A stretch of 64,000 bases of DNA, taken from Lysobacter sp. yr284 (GTDB lineage: Bacteria; Pseudomonadota; Gammaproteobacteria; Xanthomonadales; Xanthomonadaceae). The stretch spans positions 7,501 to 71,500 of the forward strand of contig NZ_FNPT01000021.1 in NCBI RefSeq assembly GCF_900107375.1, read 5' to 3'. The position numbers were made by a program, and so were the translations under genes. Below the pieces are notes generated by a model, which did no database searches, had not been told where the DNA came from, and was given only the letters and a program-made list of their open reading frames with translations. This document shows, piece after piece, positions 35,571 to 44,391 of the stretch; positions within the stretch are counted from its first letter, which is position 1, and the number at the start of each line of letters is the position of its first letter.

Positions 35571-35585
35571 TTACACTTAGTGTAA
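35571..35585. promoter_or_regulatory. Palindromic operator of the higBA operon
   Basis: TTACACT-T-AGTGTAA, a perfect 15-bp palindrome 27 bases before the higB start. Position and symmetry fit a HigA-binding site that gives autoregulation. On the minus strand TTGCCC and TAAAAG flank it at roughly 16-bp spacing, a weak promoter match. Confidence 0.65.
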
Positions 35586-35607
35586 TAGAGGGCAATTGAT
35601 CCCGCAA

Positions 35608-36405
35608 GAGGGGGCTTGCATGGCTTAAGCCTTGCGCCGACAGCTTCTAATAGATGGAAACTATTGACCCCGGCCGTTCCTTCGCGTGAACCTACTAGTT
35701 CGAACCTGGGAGCGGTGGGCGCGCTATATTCCCGGGCGGAAACTTTCTCCGCCGCCCGCACGCCCCTCTGCTAGTCCCGTTACTGGCGGGCCTTTGCGAT
35801 GGGCGTTTGGTTTTGGGGCTTTCGGTGCGGCGTCGAATCGGGCAGTTTTCCTCTCTCTCCTGCTCTCTTTTCTCTGGTCGGTTGGTCCTGGGACCAAAAC
35901 GCTCGTTTGCGCAAAGCGCCAAAATTAAGGTGATTTTGGAGAGGTGTCCGGATTTTAGTGTGCGTGGGGGGGTACGGGATCTGCCTGCTCCTGGCTCCTG
36001 AGAGCCTGTCTGTAGGTTCTTCCGCTCTTGCCTACTTTGTTGGACCAGCCACCCTTATGGATTTCGGCTTTCCCCGAATTGGCCGTTTGTCTTTGGTCGA
36101 CAGAAATACCTCTCGTTTGGATTGATGCATATAGCCATCCCAGTGACCGGGGATTGCCCCAGCGGGGCTGACCGCGAGCGGCGTGGAGGCTGACAACCGA
36201 AAGCCCTCGGATCGCTCGAGGCCGGCGGCAGCAAGCGACCCAGTGCAGACATGGGCCGGACAGGACTCCACTCTTAACCGGTCGTTCAACGCGACAATGT
36301 AAGGCGATTTGGAGGCACTCTCTGGGGGAGGCCTAGGGCAAGTACGGAATGGCTTGCAAACGGCACCTTACAAGATTTCTTTAACAGGCCTGGGAGGGCG
36401 AGCGC
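35608..36405. other. Non-coding stretch with clustered hairpins
   Basis: About 800 bp with no convincing gene. It contains several perfect short stems: GGCGGA/TCCGCC (35735-35753), TTGGTCC/GGACCAA (35882-35897) and CCAAAAT/ATTTTGG (35919-35939). A pyrimidine-rich tract lies at about 35850-35878. Its base composition is far from the GC-rich neighbours. A structured RNA is possible but unproven. Confidence 0.4.
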
Positions 36406-37812
36406 TTGAAGACCGCAGTGGAGACACATTTTCAGGGGCTTTGGCGGCGCGCTCAGGCGCCAGGGGCTCCAGCCATCTCCACCGTGACCATCAAGGCGTG
36501 GGCAATGGAGAGGGGACTCGACGTTTCCGATGTCCAGGAACGCCGGGTCGGCCTCTTCCGGCCGATTCCTGCGGTGGTTTTGACCGCAAACGATGCCAAG
36601 GCAAGCTTCCCTTTAATCTCCAAGGACAGCCATGAGTGGCGGGCCAACCGCTCGGCCGCTGATCGCATTGCCGATCTCTGGGCGCGGGTCGAATGGTTCG
36701 TACCGCTCTGGGTGAGCAATCAAAAGATGGCGCAGCTCGTGGCCGCAGTGGAGCATCGGCGTGGCGCCGACGCCATCAGTCAGTTCGACTATCATTTGTC
36801 GACGGTGTACACCTTGCCCTTCCAATCTGTTTGCATCGCGCAGCTCCTGCCTCGAACGCGCAGCTTGGCGCCATTCGCTCCGCTCGCACGCGAGGCATAT
36901 CTCGCCTTCTACAGCGGGCAGCGCGCCGCAAGCGTGGCCGCGCTGATCCCGGTCATTGAAGGTGGTGTTCAACGGATCGCCAGTGCGACTCCCCATCTGA
37001 ATCCGCACGATGCGATCAACCACACAATTGAGCGCGCCTGCAGTCTGGCAGCGGATTTGTACTTCGAAAGGATGTGGGTGCCGCAGGAATACCGGTCGAT
37101 CGATTTCCTGTTTGGTCAGGACGAGCGGGTTATGGTTTTCGAGACGTTCCGTCGGTGGCTCCAGACCTGCTTCTTCCAGAACATCGACAGCTACAGTGGG
37201 ACGACATCTCTCAATCGACACTTGTTCGCCCACGGCAAGTCCACCGACTGGCAGCAACCATCAAACTTTTCTCGCTTGGTCGTAGCCATCACGATGCTCG
37301 GCGTTATCGAATCTTGGCACGATGAAACCAACGTCGTTCCCTTGCTGTTCCCGGAGATGAATCAAGACAGCAAGCTGCTGTGGCAGCAGGCGTTGATCAG
37401 AGGCCAGCTCCAAATGGCGCTGAACCAGCATGAGCAAGCCGAGTTCCAAGCTCATGGTCGTTTAGTGCCGGAACTGCCCACCGACAATGGCGTGACCCTG
37501 CGGAAGGCTGTGCTTTCTGAAGATGCCATCAACGACCTGGTCCGTCCCCTGCGAGATGCCGGCTGGAGCGTAACGGTCACCGAGCCAGATCCGACAGCGC
37601 TCTTTGTCATTGCAGTCGCTACAACTCCTAAAAGGCGTCTCGAGGTCGCCCTGCTTTACAGCTGCGCGACCTCGAACGAACTCTATCGCGAGCTTGCTTC
37701 AAAGGTCGACGTCATTCTGTATCGGGGAGCACCATACCAGCAGGATAGCTTCGCGGCCGGCATTGCACTTCACGTCGGGCCAGTTGCGGGTTGGCAGCCT
37801 CCGCTCGCTTGA
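36406..37812 (+). CDS. Protein with a HEPN-like Rx4H motif, possible RNA-targeting defence factor
   Basis: A 468-aa protein of unknown family, starting at a TTG with GGGAGGG seven bases upstream. Residues 240-310 are helical and include LNRHLFAHGK, an R271-(x4)-H276 motif followed by Gly. This is the pattern of HEPN ribonucleases, in which Arg and His form the active site. The rest is mainly helical up to about 350, then an alpha/beta C-terminus (LRDAGWSVTVTEPDPTALFV). It stands alone, convergent with the STAND gene. The HEPN call rests on one motif and context. Confidence 0.5.
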   Translation: MKTAVETHFQGLWRRAQAPGAPAISTVTIKAWAMERGLDVSDVQERRVGLFRPIPAVVLTANDAKASFPLISKDSHEWRANRSAADRIADLWARVEWFVPLWVSNQKMAQLVAAVEHRRGADAISQFDYHLSTVYTLPFQSVCIAQLLPRTRSLAPFAPLAREAYLAFYSGQRAASVAALIPVIEGGVQRIASATPHLNPHDAINHTIERACSLAADLYFERMWVPQEYRSIDFLFGQDERVMVFETFRRWLQTCFFQNIDSYSGTTSLNRHLFAHGKSTDWQQPSNFSRLVVAITMLGVIESWHDETNVVPLLFPEMNQDSKLLWQQALIRGQLQMALNQHEQAEFQAHGRLVPELPTDNGVTLRKAVLSEDAINDLVRPLRDAGWSVTVTEPDPTALFVIAVATTPKRRLEVALLYSCATSNELYRELASKVDVILYRGAPYQQDSFAAGIALHVGPVAGWQPPLA

Positions 37813-38044
37813 GATGGCTCTGGCCACCTTGACGTTTCTAGATCTGGCTTGGCTAGGTTAGCGTTTCAGCCGCGCATTTTGTATCCGACCGAGGCGCCTG
37901 AGGGGCACTGAGCGCGACCAGCTGATCTGCCAAGTGGGTCAGTTTCAGGAAGTTGATCGGCCTTATAAGCAGACACTGGATTACGCCTGCTTATGGCCGA
38001 TAGTGGAAGTTGGGGCAGGCGTGGCGTCTGGAGTGGTACTAGGG

Positions 38045-38066
38045 TCTGCTTCCGACCCGAAGCGGA
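38045..38066. repeat. Dispersed imperfect palindrome, copy
   Basis: TCTGCTTCC-GACC-CGAAGCGGA. Related copies lie at 41964, 47288 and 50921 in other cargo gaps. The surrounding 37813-38117 gap has no gene. Confidence 0.5.
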
Positions 38067-38117
38067 ACAAGCGTACGGACTGGACGCTGAAAGGAACTCC
38101 TCAACTGCCGAGCGCGG

Positions 38118-40910
38118 CTAACGGAGACTCAACTCCTCCAGTGCGTTGAGTCGTTCAGTCAGCTCCTGATGGAACTGGCCCTCATCGCTGTGCGCTACGG
38201 CCAATCTCGCTTGTTCCGTCGCGCCTGGGATGTCTCCTGCGTGCTTTAGGCAGCGGCTCAACATATCGAAATACGACGCGAGGTTCTTTGCTGCGCGTGG
38301 ATCACGCTGTGCTCCGGCGAGGGCCTCCGTAGCCGTTCGCAGGGACTGCGGAAATTCGAGTGCCAACTCAGCCTCGGCGCGGCGGTAGAGCAACCAGTGG
38401 TTGACCTGTCCAGCCGGTACGGTCGCAATAATCTGCAGTGCACGGGCTGGGTCGCCAGCAATTGTGAAAGCCTTCGCAACGCCGCGAGCAGTAAATGAGT
38501 CCGGTGCTCCGGCCGCGAGCAGAGTTTGAGCGTAAACAAGACTCAAACCCGACAATCTCCTCGCCAGCGCCTCATCTCCCGACCGCTGCGCACTCTGCGC
38601 GACATTGGCCAGCGCTTCGATCACGCTCAGTAAGTGCTTCTTGCCAATCGATGCGGGTGAGACTTCGAACATGCCCCCAACGGCGGTAACCAACTCGAAG
38701 CTAATACGCGGGTGCTGGTAACTGAACTTCGAGGTAAAAGCAAAGAAGGCGTCATAAAACTGGTCGAGTCCTTCGAGCGCTGATTGACTTATCACTTCGC
38801 CAAGCGCGTTAATGCTCTGCTCGTCTGAATTCAGCTGCTCGGTCAACTCAGGATAAGACCGCAGGTTACTTAGAGCCGCCATGGCCACGCGCAAAGGCAC
38901 CCCGGTTGGATCGTCAACCATCTGGGTGACCAGATGACGCAACGAGCCTTGCCCGGCTTCTTTGGCCTGCTCGCTGGCATTATGCTGAGCACCTAGATGT
39001 GCAATCTGGCCATGCGTTGCGTGCCACGCAGGCTCCAACTCCAGTAATTGCTGAAATGTTGCTAGCGCCTTATCGATCTCGCCACTGCGTCGATAGGCCT
39101 TGCCAAGGTGATGCAGCAGCTCCGCCCTGTTTCTACCTTGCGCAGCGCCTAGGGCGTGCTCGTATTCCTGAGCGCATGTCGCGTAGTAGCCGGAGCGTTC
39201 CTGATAATCCAAAGTGTAAGCGTACTGTTCACGCGCATCGATCGTGGACATGAGCGCCGCCAAGCTACCGTCAGGAGCAATTGGCCGGCCGGCGTAGACG
39301 CCAAAGACCTCTTGCTTGACCTCCTCGATCTGCAACAGGGCGTACAGCAACCAGTCGGGATCACGCTCTCCACGGCGATGATGCTCTTCTAGCAGCTGCG
39401 TTCGAGACAAATGAATCTGTCGCAGCGCGGACGGTGTCATCTCTCCCTGCAACTGATCGATGTACCTCTCGACCTCCATGACGAGATCGACCGTGCCGTC
39501 GGCCGTTCGAACGGCCCGGCACACCAGGTCATGGACGAGCAGGATCCCCGGTGCGCTCGCTGGCGAAAGGAACGCCAACTTCTGAAGCTCCAACTTTGGG
39601 ACGTGGCGAATGAAGTGGCCAAGAAAACCGCCGTCATGCATTCCTAGGCCAGTGTTGGCAATCTTCTGCAAGGCAGCCAGCGGTGCGCCATCCAGTCGGC
39701 TCAGAATGCTTCTTAGAATGGAGATGCCGTCGTCTCCACTCAGCGCGTCCGGAGACGCCAGCACGTCCTTATAGAAGTCATCGCGTGGGACTCCTTGAGA
39801 CTCAATGACGCTCTTGGCCGTAGCCAACACCAGGGGTAGGAATCCACACGCGTCCACGAACTGTTCGCTGATCTCCCTGGCCTGTGCGGGGTCCTCGCCG
39901 AGAATGCGCATGGCCACGTCCCTGGACACTCGCGGGATCGGGACATGCGAGTCCGCGCCCGGGACAGCGACTTGGGAAGTGACGATAACTACGCCGCCCT
40001 TATCGAAGCCAGGTTGGAGCTCAGCAAACACCGCCGGGTTCACGGCCTGATTAAGTCGGTCGACGACCAGAATGGTCTTGACCGAATTGAAGCTGCCAAC
40101 CACGTTCAGGGGCCTTCCGCCGCGTCGCCGGGTCACGGCAGAAAGCGGGATGTCAGGGTTCCAGTCCCCACTGGCAAGCCAGACGTAGTTATCGAAGTTC
40201 GCTGCTTCCGCGTGGACGAAGTCGATCGCGGCTTGGGTCTTGCCCGATCCGCTCAACCCGTGCAGCACAGCAACCGAGTGGCCTCCCGCGAAGTGATTGT
40301 GCAAGGTAGTGAGGACGGCTCCGTTGGACTGATGATTTGCGCACTGGGCCGGCAGGCGACCGAAGTACTCGAAGTTCTCGAGCGCTTGGCCAAATTCGGG
40401 AAAGAACTCGCTGAAAAAGGCGGCCGCGTCAGGCCTCTCAACGGAAAGGTCATAGATACGTCTGGCGAGCTCCCGCGCATCCAAGATGACGAGCGCCTCA
40501 CCCAGCTCTTGCGCCAAAGGGGTGCGATTGAACTTTGCTCGGAAGGAAGGGATTTCCTCGTCAGTGGACATCAGATAGGTCTTAGTCGCACCAGTCGGCG
40601 AGCGATGCTTTTCGGCGCTCTGTAAGTCCTTCTCTATCTTTTCGTAAACCGCTACGCCATCCTTGCCGGTGTCCTTGAAGTAAAAGTCCTCGGTGCTGTA
40701 CTGGGCAATGATCGTCGAATCGTCGGAAAATGAATCGACGGTATATCCGACAAACTTATAGTCCTTGTTGATGCCGTGATGCACCAGCCTCTTGTTCTCC
40801 AAGAGTTCGACAAGCCCATGTCCCGCCAGCTCCAGATGCAAGGGGTCCAAGGCCGAAATCTCTTCGATCAATCCGCTGACAATCCGCTGCCTGATGGATT
40901 CGAATAGCAT
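38118..40910 (-). CDS. STAND NTPase with N-terminal effector-like domain and TPR-like C-terminus
   Basis: A 930-aa protein with the layout of prokaryotic STAND immune receptors (Avs-like). Residues 1-170 are a probable effector. GYTVDSFSDDSTIIAQYSTE, then a helix EKIEKDLQSAEKH and KTYLMSTDEEIP recall a restriction-endonuclease-like fold, although the usual catalytic Lys of (D/E)xK is not evident. The NTPase begins near 175 with Walker A GLSGSGKT at 218-225 and Walker B ILVVDRLN at 280-287. From about 590, TPR-like helices appear (LLHHLGKAYRRSGEIDKALA). Sensor repeats of this kind usually recognise a phage protein. The gene lies 94 bp behind a HEPN-LOTUS gene on the same strand. Confidence 0.68.
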   Translation of the reverse strand: MLFESIRQRIVSGLIEEISALDPLHLELAGHGLVELLENKRLVHHGINKDYKFVGYTVDSFSDDSTIIAQYSTEDFYFKDTGKDGVAVYEKIEKDLQSAEKHRSPTGATKTYLMSTDEEIPSFRAKFNRTPLAQELGEALVILDARELARRIYDLSVERPDAAAFFSEFFPEFGQALENFEYFGRLPAQCANHQSNGAVLTTLHNHFAGGHSVAVLHGLSGSGKTQAAIDFVHAEAANFDNYVWLASGDWNPDIPLSAVTRRRGGRPLNVVGSFNSVKTILVVDRLNQAVNPAVFAELQPGFDKGGVVIVTSQVAVPGADSHVPIPRVSRDVAMRILGEDPAQAREISEQFVDACGFLPLVLATAKSVIESQGVPRDDFYKDVLASPDALSGDDGISILRSILSRLDGAPLAALQKIANTGLGMHDGGFLGHFIRHVPKLELQKLAFLSPASAPGILLVHDLVCRAVRTADGTVDLVMEVERYIDQLQGEMTPSALRQIHLSRTQLLEEHHRRGERDPDWLLYALLQIEEVKQEVFGVYAGRPIAPDGSLAALMSTIDAREQYAYTLDYQERSGYYATCAQEYEHALGAAQGRNRAELLHHLGKAYRRSGEIDKALATFQQLLELEPAWHATHGQIAHLGAQHNASEQAKEAGQGSLRHLVTQMVDDPTGVPLRVAMAALSNLRSYPELTEQLNSDEQSINALGEVISQSALEGLDQFYDAFFAFTSKFSYQHPRISFELVTAVGGMFEVSPASIGKKHLLSVIEALANVAQSAQRSGDEALARRLSGLSLVYAQTLLAAGAPDSFTARGVAKAFTIAGDPARALQIIATVPAGQVNHWLLYRRAEAELALEFPQSLRTATEALAGAQRDPRAAKNLASYFDMLSRCLKHAGDIPGATEQARLAVAHSDEGQFHQELTERLNALEELSLR

Positions 40911-41004
40911 CGGAAAATGCGCCCCTGTGTGCCTGGTCGAATCCTACCGCCATTTTGTTCAGGCCGTTCGGTTGCTACAGACCGATGGGCGATCCACCCA
41001 ATCC

Positions 41005-41865
41005 TCAGTCAGTCGCGTTAGACCGTTCTCGAAACCACGCCCCGAATTGTCCTTTGTGCGTGAAGCGGCGCAACTCGAATTGTCCGGATTCGTGGATGAC
41101 CTGCCGCCAGCGGGAACACCCGTACTTCTTCGGGGTTTGTTCCGGTTGATGTTCGGACACCCAACGCGCAGCCGCGTCCAGGCTCACCCAGCCATCGATG
41201 GACAGTTCCCAGAAGGCTTTCCTCAACGCTCCGACGATGCCCGCCACGGGCCAGTGAATCTGGCCGTTGGGCCCGATGCCGTTGACCACCATATCGAGGA
41301 ACTGGGGCGATTGCATTACTTCGGCAGCTGCTTCCCTTGCCGCATCCATGTGGCCGGCGAAGGTGCCCAGTTGTTCGAAGTGTCGGTCGATCTCTGCGTA
41401 TGAGCGGGTAAGTGCATCCTGTGCATGCAGGCATCCATCGACTGTCCAGAGATCATGCAGTTCGATGAAATGGTGCACGAGTGTATTTCGTAGTGTCACT
41501 AGTTCGCGTAAATCGGCCTTGAGCGCCTCGTAGCTTTCGGCTGGCAGATTGAGCTGCATCCGGAAACCGAATTGGATCGAGTCGCCGGGATGATTCGGTG
41601 TGTCGCCCGGAAGTTCGTCACCTTCCTTCATGATGTAGTCGCCCATCAGGCGGCCGACTAACGTGCCCAGCGTCTTGTCGCTAGCCTCAGCTTTGCGGGC
41701 GTCTATGGCATGCGGGAGCGTCTCCGGTGTGCCAGAGAGCTTTTGCACAGCGATCATGGCCTTCAGCAATCGCTCGTACTGCTGCAAGCGTAGAAGACAT
41801 CGGCCCAGGAGTCGTTGTACTTCGTGCTGCGGACCGACAATGTCGGTTTGATTGAGAACAGTCAT
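41005..41865 (-). CDS. HEPN-like + OST-HTH/LOTUS domain protein
   Basis: A 286-aa two-domain protein. The helical N-terminal half has ELVTLRNTLVHHF, an R126-(x4)-H131 motif typical of HEPN RNases. The C-terminal segment from about 205 has GALRKAFWELSIDGWVSLDA, then YGCSRWRQVIHESGQFELRR, which matches the OST-HTH/LOTUS RNA-binding fold (G-W-..L......YG...L......F). An RNA-directed nuclease or RNA sensor is therefore likely. It sits 94 bp upstream of the STAND gene on the same strand, so the two could be one operon. The HEPN part is by motif only. Confidence 0.6.
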   Translation of the reverse strand: MTVLNQTDIVGPQHEVQRLLGRCLLRLQQYERLLKAMIAVQKLSGTPETLPHAIDARKAEASDKTLGTLVGRLMGDYIMKEGDELPGDTPNHPGDSIQFGFRMQLNLPAESYEALKADLRELVTLRNTLVHHFIELHDLWTVDGCLHAQDALTRSYAEIDRHFEQLGTFAGHMDAAREAAAEVMQSPQFLDMVVNGIGPNGQIHWPVAGIVGALRKAFWELSIDGWVSLDAAARWVSEHQPEQTPKKYGCSRWRQVIHESGQFELRRFTHKGQFGAWFRERSNATD

Positions 41866-42352
41866 CAGGAACCCGAGCGGATGGGGCCAGAGAACATTAC
41901 CGTTTGAGACGAGAAAAAGGGGCCGAGGAAATGAAGTTGCCTCAGCCCTCCCTTTTCTCTGGGGCCGCTATTGGCCGGAAGCGGACATTGACGGGGCAGG
42001 GGATTAGGGATGTTTATCGGGGTTAGAGAGGGGCATCTCTCGACCCAAAGAGGTCGCTAGCTCAGGGGCAAGAAGCACTACTCTTGGCCTGAATTGGCCT
42101 TCCTGTAAGTGCCCGTAAAAACGGGTGATTAGACCAAGTACACCACCCGATCCTTAACGTGTTCGAAAGCGTACTCGCCACTGACGAGAAAAGCTGATGC
42201 GTTGGTTTGCGCTGCTTTGCCCGGAAGGTCGGCTGTACTGCTAGCAGACAGACGGGTCCGCGCTTGTTCTCGATCGGACGCGTCGTCGGCGCCACCTTAA
42301 GCCTCGCGCCGAAGATCCTGGTGGTCGTGGCCGAGCCCAAAACGAAGCGGCG
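41866..42352. other. Gene-poor gap
   Basis: About 490 bp without a supportable gene. It contains one copy of the dispersed palindrome (41964-41990) and a smaller related hairpin TCTC-TCGACCCAAA-GAGG around 42037. Confidence 0.45.
41964..41990. repeat. Dispersed imperfect palindrome, copy
   Basis: GCCGCTATTGGCC followed by GGAAGCGGACATTG; arms CCGCT and AGCGG around TTGGCC. Related to the copies at 38045, 47288 and 50921. Confidence 0.5.
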
Positions 42353-43515
42353 TCAGCCGTCCTCATCTTCTGAAATCGCTTCGCGTCCATCTTGGTCGTC
42401 ATCCAGCAACTCTTGGAGCTCGTCGAAGCTCAGGTGCCTAGACTCTCCCCGCACCTCAAGTACACGTTCGATGACCTGCGGCGTGTCCAGCTCGTTGGCC
42501 AGAACCCGCACTTTCATGGTGTAGCTGCCGGGTCCTGCGGGCAACAGGATCAGGTCCTCACCGATCCGGCGGATCTCGCCGGGGCGGACGTTGCCCAGGT
42601 GGCAATTGAACACGGGCTGCACCCCTTCCTCGTCCACCTCGGTTGCCCCGTCCCCCCCTGGGGAGAGACCCGAAGTGCCATTCGTCCGCCGGCAGGTCGG
42701 GAACCTCCGACTTGGTCAGCATCCTGTAGCCCTGGCCGCCGCTGGTCCAGGTGACCTCCAGCTTGATGGCGCTCAAGGCAAAGTTAGAGCGATTGCCCAA
42801 CTCCAGCCGGATTTGGATGAGACGGTTCTTGGCTTGGAAGTGCTCCGCGCCCTCGCGCCAGTAGTTCCGGTTCTCCCGGTTGTAGTTCGGAGCGCCCAGG
42901 TAGGGGGGCGGTTGATAGCGCTTGTAGTCGGGCAATTCCTCGAACGTCAAGAATGTCCGCTCGAAGTGGTCGGCCAGCGGCTGGTTCTTTTCATTCAGCA
43001 CGGCCAGGTCGAGCAGGGCCCTGCCCCTGGACTGATCGCCCCCCCCATCCGGTAGATCTCGCGAGGAGTGGCGATGCCTGTCGAGCTCCCGCGGCGGACA
43101 TAGACCGTGTTGGCTTCCAGGTTGCCGAACTTCTTGGTGAGGTAGAAGGGCCTGAGCTGCTTGGGGACGGTGATGACGGCGATGTGCTTGCCGTCGAACA
43201 ACTGCTCCTCGTACCTGAAGACCAGCTTGGTCTCCAGCTTCTCGTTCACGAACTGCTGGAGCCTGGAGTCGTCGATGGCGCCGTCGGCGGGAAGGTCGAT
43301 CACTTCCGCCGGATGCGGCGGGTTCTCCCTGAAGCCCATCAGCAGGTAGGCGTTGCCGCTGCGCTGCGTGTTGGCCAGGGCCAGGATGTCCTTGAGCAGC
43401 TCGGACTTCTGCTCCGCAGTGGCTTTGGCGAACGCATAGCGCTCGGCCTTGTAGTCCACAGGTCAGGACCTTCTCCTCTGCTCCGCAACTCTTCCAGTAG
43501 CGCCTCGGCCAGCAT
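42353..43515 (-). pseudogene. AlbA_2/Schlafen-like ATP-binding protein gene, frameshifted in G tracts
   Basis: Third gene behind the ATPase-HNH pair. The first frame (from 43459, or from ATG 43515 with one more shift) reads TAEQKSELLKDILALANTQR, AYLLMGFRENP and VYVRRGSSTGIATPREIYRMG, the AlbA_2 (Schlafen) domain. It breaks at an 8-G run (43039-43046). One more G would continue as GGGDQSRGRALLDLAVLNEK. A second frame then runs to a 7-G run (42652-42658), where one G fewer gives RGDGATEVDEEGVQ and a final 94-aa segment. All three segments look coding, so this is one gene of about 370 codons with compensating indels: true decay, phase variation or base-calling error. Confidence 0.72.
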
Positions 43516-43527
43516 CCCGCGGTCCTT

Positions 43528-44391
43528 TCAGTGCTCGTTGACGGTCTGTGGCGACGCCGCGGCGACGCTCGCATTTCTCACGAATTCCAACGCGGCCGTA
43601 AGTGTTCTGCAAAACGCCTCTGCGCCCTTGGACGAGTTGTAGTCCGCGAACATCGCAGTGATCTCATCCGCAGTCGCCGCATCGATCCCGTAGTTCGACG
43701 TCAAGGCAACAATACCTTGGGTGGCGCCGATGTTCTCGAACTGGGCGCCATACTTGATGAGGAAATCTTCGAGATCGTCGCTTTGGGCGACAAGGGCGTC
43801 GGCTTGCCGCTTGCGCGAGACAACCTCAGCCTTGTCCAGTTTGCACACGCGAATGGTGTTGCTGCCCTGCTTCGAAAGCCCCTTGTAAAACCATTCCTGA
43901 TCGATCGAAATGTGTTGCGTGTAATCGTGCAGCTGCGGGTGGACCCAGCAGTACGCAACCGGCACGTACGGAAGCTTGCCCGGCGACTTGGTGCGATCGG
44001 AAAGGGGGTCGAAACTTCCCTTGAACGTGTTGCACTGCTTGCAGGTGACCGCCAGGTTCTGCGGAACGAACTTGAATCGCGTGTATCCGAAGGTGTGATA
44101 GCGATGCTCTGGAGCGTTGCTCCGGGCGAGCTTCCTGTTCAACTTGGAAGACGGCGCCTTCGGCAGGACGTGGTCCAGCTCGCAATGACCCAGCTGCACG
44201 GACGTGATGGGCATCTGGCAATAGGCGCAGCGGAAGTTCTGCTTCTCGAGTAGCCACTCTCTCAGCGCACACATCCCGGGTAAGGTCGTCGACCACGCCT
44301 TCCCCCGGTTGGAACGGACACTGCGTTGAATCGAACGGTCGAGTTGACCGATGTTCACCCTGACATGGAGGTTTCTGCCGGGCCTAGTCAC
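43528..44391 (-). CDS. HNH endonuclease, Septu PtuB-like
   Basis: A 287-aa nuclease. The zinc/HNH core is clear: CAYC at 55-58, then GHCELDHVLPKA with the catalytic D73-H74, and NLAVTCKQCNTFKG with C117/C120. The C-terminal 120 residues are helical with no recognised domain. The start overlaps the upstream ATPase gene by 8 bp, so the two products are made together. An ABC-type ATPase followed by an HNH nuclease is the layout of the Septu antiphage system (PtuA-PtuB) and of Ec78-like retron effectors, and I infer the same role. Confidence 0.75.
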   Translation of the reverse strand: MTRPGRNLHVRVNIGQLDRSIQRSVRSNRGKAWSTTLPGMCALREWLLEKQNFRCAYCQMPITSVQLGHCELDHVLPKAPSSKLNRKLARSNAPEHRYHTFGYTRFKFVPQNLAVTCKQCNTFKGSFDPLSDRTKSPGKLPYVPVAYCWVHPQLHDYTQHISIDQEWFYKGLSKQGSNTIRVCKLDKAEVVSRKRQADALVAQSDDLEDFLIKYGAQFENIGATQGIVALTSNYGIDAATADEITAMFADYNSSKGAEAFCRTLTAALEFVRNASVAAASPQTVNEH

